A DNA stretch of 7,890 nt from Candidatus Bathyarchaeota archaeon (GTDB lineage: Archaea > Thermoproteota > Bathyarchaeia > RBG-16-48-13 > JAGMEO01): positions 1 to 7,890 of the forward strand of contig JAUVYS010000053.1 in assembly GCA_030602965.1 (NCBI GenBank), in the 5' to 3' direction. A program made the position numbers and the translations under genes. The number at the start of each line of letters is the position of its first letter. Position 1 is the stretch's first letter. Shown here one piece after another: positions 5,512 to 7,890 of the stretch. The notes beneath the pieces were generated by a model. It made no database searches. It was not told where the DNA came from and saw only the letters and a list, made by a program, of their open reading frames with translations.

Positions 5512-5688
5512 CTATCCAATCAGTAAAGTTTTTGTTAATGCTGCAAAAACAACAAAGATAAAATAAATTATCAATGCTGCCGGAATTGATGCAAAGACCC
5601 ACTTAACCATAAAGGATACCATCGATCCGAATTTCATCTTGACATCGACAACTTCAACTATTTCAACTATTAATTTATCCTTCGCCAT
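5512..5688 (-). CDS. Small membrane protein, 58 residues
   Basis: The N-terminal 18 residues are charged (MAKDKLIVEIVEVVDVKMK), followed by a long hydrophobic segment at about 22-55 (FMVKWVFASIPAALIIYFIF at 26-45), long enough for one extended or two tight membrane helices. ATG 5688 follows a GGGGGA ribosome site and overlaps the previous gene by 14 bases; a longer reading from 5793 would run through that gene and is rejected. Function is unknown. Confidence 0.7.
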   Translation of the reverse strand: MAKDKLIVEIVEVVDVKMKFGSMVSFMVKWVFASIPAALIIYFIFVVFAALTKTLLIG

Positions 5689-5893
5689 TAGCTTCCCCCT
5701 TTCTATTAAAAGTTTTAAGGATGTTAAAAGCCTTACCCCAATTACCTCGGTCATACTCTTTTTGAAATTGACGTATGGCATAGTCACTTGCAATGTAGAA
5801 AGTATAATTCTTAGTCTTTTTATTCAGAACTCTTACTGTAACTTCAGAAAAACCATCAGGATATTTTACCGTCGACAAATGCAAAAGATTCAT
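5675..5893 (-). CDS. Small protein, 72 residues, unknown
   Basis: The first 35 residues are likely beta strands (VTVRVLNKKTKNYTFYI at 18-34) and the next 30 a helix (AIRQFQKEYDRGNWGKAFNI, 39-58), giving a compact beta-beta-alpha shape; the tail is Gly/Glu rich. ATG 5893 shares bases with the TGA of the previous gene (ATGA overlap) and has AGGAG 5 bases upstream. No family recognised and no catalytic residues stand out. Confidence 0.75.
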   Translation of the reverse strand: MNLLHLSTVKYPDGFSEVTVRVLNKKTKNYTFYIASDYAIRQFQKEYDRGNWGKAFNILKTFNRKGEANGEG

Positions 5894-6078
5894 AGATTCT
5901 CCTTCTGAGCTTTTCTCAAGTTGTCAGCAGTATCAACAAGATAATCCCAAGTATTGTTCATAGCTTGTTTATAAACTGCGTCTCTGATATCAGCAGGTAG
6001 GTCGTAAAAAGATTCTACATCGTATTCGTTGTAAGCGATCTCGTCAGCCCGTTCTGTTATCATCATTTTAAAATCCAT
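5890..6078 (-). CDS. Small acidic helical protein, 62 residues, unknown
   Basis: Residues 1-62 are mostly helical and acidic, with the segment YNEYDVESFYDLPADIRDAV at 17-36 and a terminal helix ending RKAQKENL. ATG 6078 has GGAGGT 6 bases upstream and overlaps the previous stop by one base (TGATG), a typical translational-coupling arrangement. A TTG just before is a less likely start. It ends in an ATGA overlap with the next gene. Small acidic helical phage proteins are often inhibitors of host enzymes, but nothing specific supports that here. Confidence 0.75.
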   Translation of the reverse strand: MDFKMMITERADEIAYNEYDVESFYDLPADIRDAVYKQAMNNTWDYLVDTADNLRKAQKENL

Positions 6079-6230
6079 CAACTCACCTCCAACTCTGTAG
6101 AATCAGTGATAACTTCTTCTACAAACTTTCCGCTGTTATGAACAAAGTAATCAGATAGTAATTCAGATAGTAATAGGTCAAGACTACCATGAAGCTCAAT
6201 ATGAAGTTGCTTGTGCTCGCCTTTTGTCAT
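6078..6230 (-). CDS. Small protein with internal tandem duplication, 50 residues
   Basis: ATG at 6230 has AGGAG 7 bases upstream, lying in the last codons of the exported-protein gene, and opens 50 codons. The middle is a leucine-rich helix, LHGSLDLLLSELLSDYFVHN at 13-32, in which LLSE and LLSD come from a perfect 12-base tandem repeat. The C-terminus FVEEVITDST (37-46) is acidic. The layout (amphipathic helix then a conserved-looking VEEVITDST end) suggests a small partner-binding protein. No family is named. It was too short for routine gene calling but both junctions and the ribosome site support it. Confidence 0.75.
   Translation of the reverse strand: MTKGEHKQLHIELHGSLDLLLSELLSDYFVHNSGKFVEEVITDSTELEVS
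6151..6174. repeat. Perfect 12-base tandem duplication
   Basis: TCAGATAGTAAT occurs twice with no spacer, at 6151-6162 and 6163-6174 on the plus strand. It is in frame in the 50-residue gene and adds four residues (one of LLSE/LLSD). This looks like a recent slippage event. Confidence 0.95.
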
Positions 6231-6232
6231 TT

Positions 6233-6565
6233 TCACTCTCCTTCCTCATAAAATTCCCAATCTTCCTCTTGCCCAAAGAAATCATCGGGCAAAGGTTTTG
6301 CTTCCTGGTCGAAGAAATCTTCACCGGCTTCGGGAATGCCATCATAAAAATTGAGGCCGTCATAAACGGTTCCGTTTTGAAAGTCACCTTCGACAAAGAT
6401 CTCATCACCTTTCCCATCTTCAAGAAAGCCCTCCGCATATCCTTCGTCAACCCTGATAAATCCTGAAAATCCATTTCCTTCAACATAAATCTCCTCGGCG
6501 TAGCCTACCGACGACATTAAAAAAACTAAGACTGCAACAACTACTATCTTTGTTATTTTTCCCAT
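6233..6565 (-). CDS. Exported, strongly acidic small protein
   Basis: A 110-residue protein with a clear signal peptide: basic MGKITK, hydrophobic IVVVAVLVFLMSSV (7-20), and a signal peptidase I type site after GYA at 23. The mature 87 residues hold 28 Asp/Glu against only 3 Lys/Arg and no Cys. A 30-residue repeat is visible: EIYVEG at 25-30 and EIFVEG at 55-60, each followed by Gly-rich beta-like turns; the tail is Phe/Asp/Glu rich. ATG 6565 is chosen because it begins the signal peptide and AGGTGG lies 8 bases upstream; a GTG at 6577 adds four residues. It overlaps the HNH gene by 13 bases. Role unknown: an envelope or exclusion factor is a possible guess. Confidence 0.8.
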   Translation of the reverse strand: MGKITKIVVVAVLVFLMSSVGYAEEIYVEGNGFSGFIRVDEGYAEGFLEDGKGDEIFVEGDFQNGTVYDGLNFYDGIPEAGEDFFDQEAKPLPDDFFGQEEDWEFYEEGE

Positions 6566-6864
6566 GGACTTTTCCACCTGAGGTTGCCTAAACAGTTATT
6601 TTTTCTGTTGCCATCTTTGTGTTTACTTCTCCATCCGTCAGGACATAAACTTATAAAAGCTTCAAGCACCAACCTATGAACAGCTTTTGTAAAACTTCTG
6701 CCGTTTATATAAAGACTTACTTCAGTAAATCCAGCTTGTGTAGTGCCAGCATTCAACAAAATTGAAGGCCTACGTTTGTAAGATTTAACTCTTCCATGAT
6801 CAGAAACTTCATAGTCAGAAAAACCTTCAACAGGTTTCCAAATTTCGACATCTATTAAGTTCAT
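6553..6864 (-). CDS. Short, probably degenerate NUMOD4 / HNH endonuclease
   Basis: A 103-residue relative of the 2233-2784 endonuclease. NUMOD4 lies at 9-30 (IWKPVEGFSDYEVSDHGRVK) and the HNH core at 60-98: VHRLVLEAF (62-70), HKDG (82-85), NN (89-90), NLRW (94-97). The residue just before the catalytic His is Lys81, where the paralogue has Asn and the family a metal ligand, and the C-terminal HTH module is absent; the protein stops at WKSPWEK. Loss or change of activity is inferred. ATG 6864 has AGGAG 7 bases upstream. It overlaps the upstream gene by 38 bases and the exported-protein gene by 13, so it appears to have been inserted between them. Confidence 0.85.
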   Translation of the reverse strand: MNLIDVEIWKPVEGFSDYEVSDHGRVKSYKRRPSILLNAGTTQAGFTEVSLYINGRSFTKAVHRLVLEAFISLCPDGWRSKHKDGNRKNNCLGNLRWKSPWEK

Positions 6865-7144
6865 CAACTTGCTCCTTACTCCAATAACAACTGCAAATTA
6901 TTGGCTTTAGTCCGACAGCTTCACTTCGTTGCAAAATCCATTCATCAGATGTTCCTTCGTAGACGTCATGAAATCTATTTCCGAGATAAGTTATTCCTGC
7001 AACATAAAAAGATTCAGATAAAAGCTGCAGCCAATTAACTCTTGCTGTTCGAGTTTCTTGTCCATCTCTAACCGGAATGTCAAGAAAGATATTCTTATCT
7101 CGAACACTGATGATTTCATTATCACAAAGCTCATGATTTTTCAT
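6827..7144 (-). CDS. Unknown protein, 105 residues
   Basis: The protein has a beta-rich first half (IISVRDKNIFLDIPV, 11-25; ARVNWLQLL, 34-42) and a second half containing IICSCYW at 82-88 and further cysteines at 99 and 105. No family or catalytic motif is recognised; the paired Cys might bind metal. ATG 7144 is preferred: AAGGA stands 8 bases upstream and the previous gene ends just after it. A longer frame from 7189 would overlap the zinc-ribbon gene by most of its tail and has no ribosome site. The last twelve codons overlap the HNH gene, so the present C-terminus may have been altered by that insertion. Confidence 0.65.
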   Translation of the reverse strand: MKNHELCDNEIISVRDKNIFLDIPVRDGQETRTARVNWLQLLSESFYVAGITYLGNRFHDVYEGTSDEWILQRSEAVGLKPIICSCYWSKEQVDELNRCRNLETC

Positions 7145-7304
7145 CAGGAAGATCCTTTCCTTCTTGAAAACCTCTACGATATTCATCATTCAAACAACTC
7201 GGACAGGGAGAAACTATGAGCTTTTCTATATATGTATTTATGTGGGCTTTAAGTTTTTCTCCACAATCTTCACAAAGAACGTCAAACTCAATTTTAATTG
7301 TCAT
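7131..7304 (-). CDS. Mini zinc-ribbon protein, 57 residues
   Basis: ATG at 7304 has an AGGAGGAGGG stretch ending 6 bases upstream and opens 57 codons. CEDC at residues 11-14 and CPSC at 34-37, each at the tip of a predicted beta hairpin, form a zinc ribbon; the remainder is a hydrophilic tail (EYRRGFQEGKDLPDEKS). The plan resembles the 52-residue ribbon at 2070-2228 but without close similarity. It overlaps its upstream neighbour by 11 bases and its downstream one by 14. Function unknown; a nucleic-acid or protein adaptor is inferred. Confidence 0.8.
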   Translation of the reverse strand: MTIKIEFDVLCEDCGEKLKAHINTYIEKLIVSPCPSCLNDEYRRGFQEGKDLPDEKS

Positions 7305-7473
7305 TAGCTACCCTCCTCCTATGAATTTCACTACGAAGGTCTCTTATTAGTGCATATGCTTCATCTAACAATTCATTCTTCCTAAGTATAAGACGCTCAC
7401 AGTGAGTTATTTGACCATCTTTTATTAAAATTTCAGATTTTAAATGATTCATTTCCTTATTAATCCGATCCAT
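7294..7473 (-). CDS. Short coiled-coil protein, 59 residues, unknown
   Basis: Almost entirely helical, with heptad-like Leu/Ile spacing over residues 4-50 (ERLILRKNELLDEAYALIRD at 26-45) and a basic end RRR at 52-54. It probably forms a coiled coil or helical hairpin. ATG 7473 follows AAGGGG; a longer frame from 7581 would cover the end of the previous gene and is rejected. The preceding gene ends 10 bases upstream. No family recognised. Confidence 0.65.
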   Translation of the reverse strand: MDRINKEMNHLKSEILIKDGQITHCERLILRKNELLDEAYALIRDLRSEIHRRRVANDN

Positions 7474-7483
7474 GAGGACCCCT

Positions 7484-7702
7484 TTATTTCTTTCTACATG
7501 CAGAAAGTGCATATTCAACAGCACTTGTAAGAGCTTGAGATGAAGCCATGAGAGCATCGAAAGCTTCATTAAGGTCTGCAAGGGAATGACCTTTTTCTAG
7601 CTCAGCAATAACAGCCTCAGATCGCTCGTTATTAAGGACTATGAACTTTTCTTCTAAAACTCGTATTTTTTCTTCAAGCATCTTTTTAGTCACCTTCGCC
7701 AT
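7484..7702 (-). CDS. Small coiled-coil protein, 72 residues, unknown
   Basis: Begins with a basic segment (MAKVTKK), then a likely coiled coil at 8-35 (MLEEKIRVLEEKFIVLNNER), a short turn around GHS, and an alanine-rich helix at 41-68. ATG 7702 has GGAGGT 8 bases upstream and overlaps the end of the nuclease-like gene by 17 bases. It is probably an oligomeric helical protein. No family recognised. Confidence 0.7.
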   Translation of the reverse strand: MAKVTKKMLEEKIRVLEEKFIVLNNERSEAVIAELEKGHSLADLNEAFDALMASSQALTSAVEYALSACRKK

Positions 7703-7890
7703 CAGCTTTTACCTCCCTCTTTCTCTCTGAAACTTTATACTCATTCTTAAGAATCCTATCTCGAAGTGAGCCTTTCAAATATTTCAGTGGAAGATAATCA
7801 CAGCCTCCATATTCAATACATCTTGAGTTGTCAACATCGTTCATCGGGAAACAATCTGCTTCTTCTGCTGCAATAATTCGCTCTATCCAG
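7686..7890 (-). CDS. C-terminus of a probable PD-(D/E)XK nuclease (partial)
   Basis: An open frame enters from the window edge and gives the last 67 residues of a protein. The block ADCFPMNDVDNSRCIEYGGC at 11-30 followed by DYLPLKYL matches the C-terminal end of phage RecB/Cas4-like nucleases, which typically finish with FPxN...C..YGGCxY..LC, part of a zinc or iron-sulphur cysteine cluster. Here C13, C24 and C30 are present but the last Cys is replaced by Lys (LPLKY). The catalytic residues lie outside the window, so the call rests on this short tail. Its presence with a Sak4-like ATPase and SSB-like protein fits a recombination set. Confidence 0.55.
   Translation of the reverse strand, partial: WIERIIAAEEADCFPMNDVDNSRCIEYGGCDYLPLKYLKGSLRDRILKNEYKVSERKREVKADGEGD

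Noticed and set aside
5689..5793. Longer N-terminus for the 5512 membrane protein from 5793
   Set aside because: It overlaps the 5675-5893 gene by over 100 bases; the start at 5688 has a purine-rich site and a normal overlap.
7144..7189. Longer N-terminus for the 6827 gene from ATG 7189
   Set aside because: It would be read through the tail of the zinc-ribbon gene and has no Shine-Dalgarno sequence; ATG 7144 has AAGGA at 8 bases.

Overview
The window is a dense, one-directional block of small genes, every supported gene lying on the minus strand (transcription runs from base 7890 towards base 1). Genes abut or overlap by 1 to 38 bases, almost all have an AGGAG-type ribosome binding site placed in the tail of the gene before, and most encode proteins of 50-110 residues. 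Together with a Sak4-type AAA ATPase, a probable DUF669-like single-strand-binding protein, the tail of a PD-(D/E)XK-type nuclease, two NUMOD4/HNH homing endonucleases and a ParB-methyltransferase fusion, this points to the early (DNA metabolism) region of a tailed bacteriophage or a prophage. The host cannot be named from the sequence. The DNA is AT-rich, and the Shine-Dalgarno sites are strong.

Layout in transcription order. 7890-7131: the C-terminus of a probable PD-(D/E)XK nuclease, two short helical/coiled-coil proteins and a mini zinc-ribbon protein. 7144-6233: an unknown 105-residue protein, a degenerate HNH endonuclease wedged over its end, and an exported, very acidic protein. 6230-5512: four tiny proteins, one of them membrane-anchored. 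5500-3763: five genes, four of which have a familiar phage look but no known function, and one (4264-4482) with a CxxC knuckle. 3751-2771: a two-helix membrane protein, then the Sak4-like ATPase. 2784-2233: an intact-looking NUMOD4/HNH/HTH endonuclease. 2228-1759: a mini zinc ribbon, a small helical protein and two doubtful micro-ORFs. 1740-1040: the SSB-like protein, a 12-bp hairpin, a 32-residue ORF and a TTG-started membrane zinc-knuckle mini-protein. 1038-1: an XRE-type regulator and a ParB-domain/DNA methyltransferase fusion that runs off the window.

The likely joint role of the core genes is phage recombination and replication: nuclease end-processing, SSB-like coating and ATP-dependent strand annealing or exchange by the Sak4-like protein, with the methyltransferase modifying phage DNA and the XRE protein regulating. 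Many very small genes were missed by a length cut-off and are added here: 7131-7304, 6078-6230, 2070-2228, 1890-2054, 1216-1314 and 1040-1213. No tRNA, CRISPR array, insertion sequence, origin or convincing promoter was seen. I did not find a clear new system; the most unusual items are the LITAF-like mini-protein, the degenerate HNH, the exported acidic protein and the intergenic hairpin.
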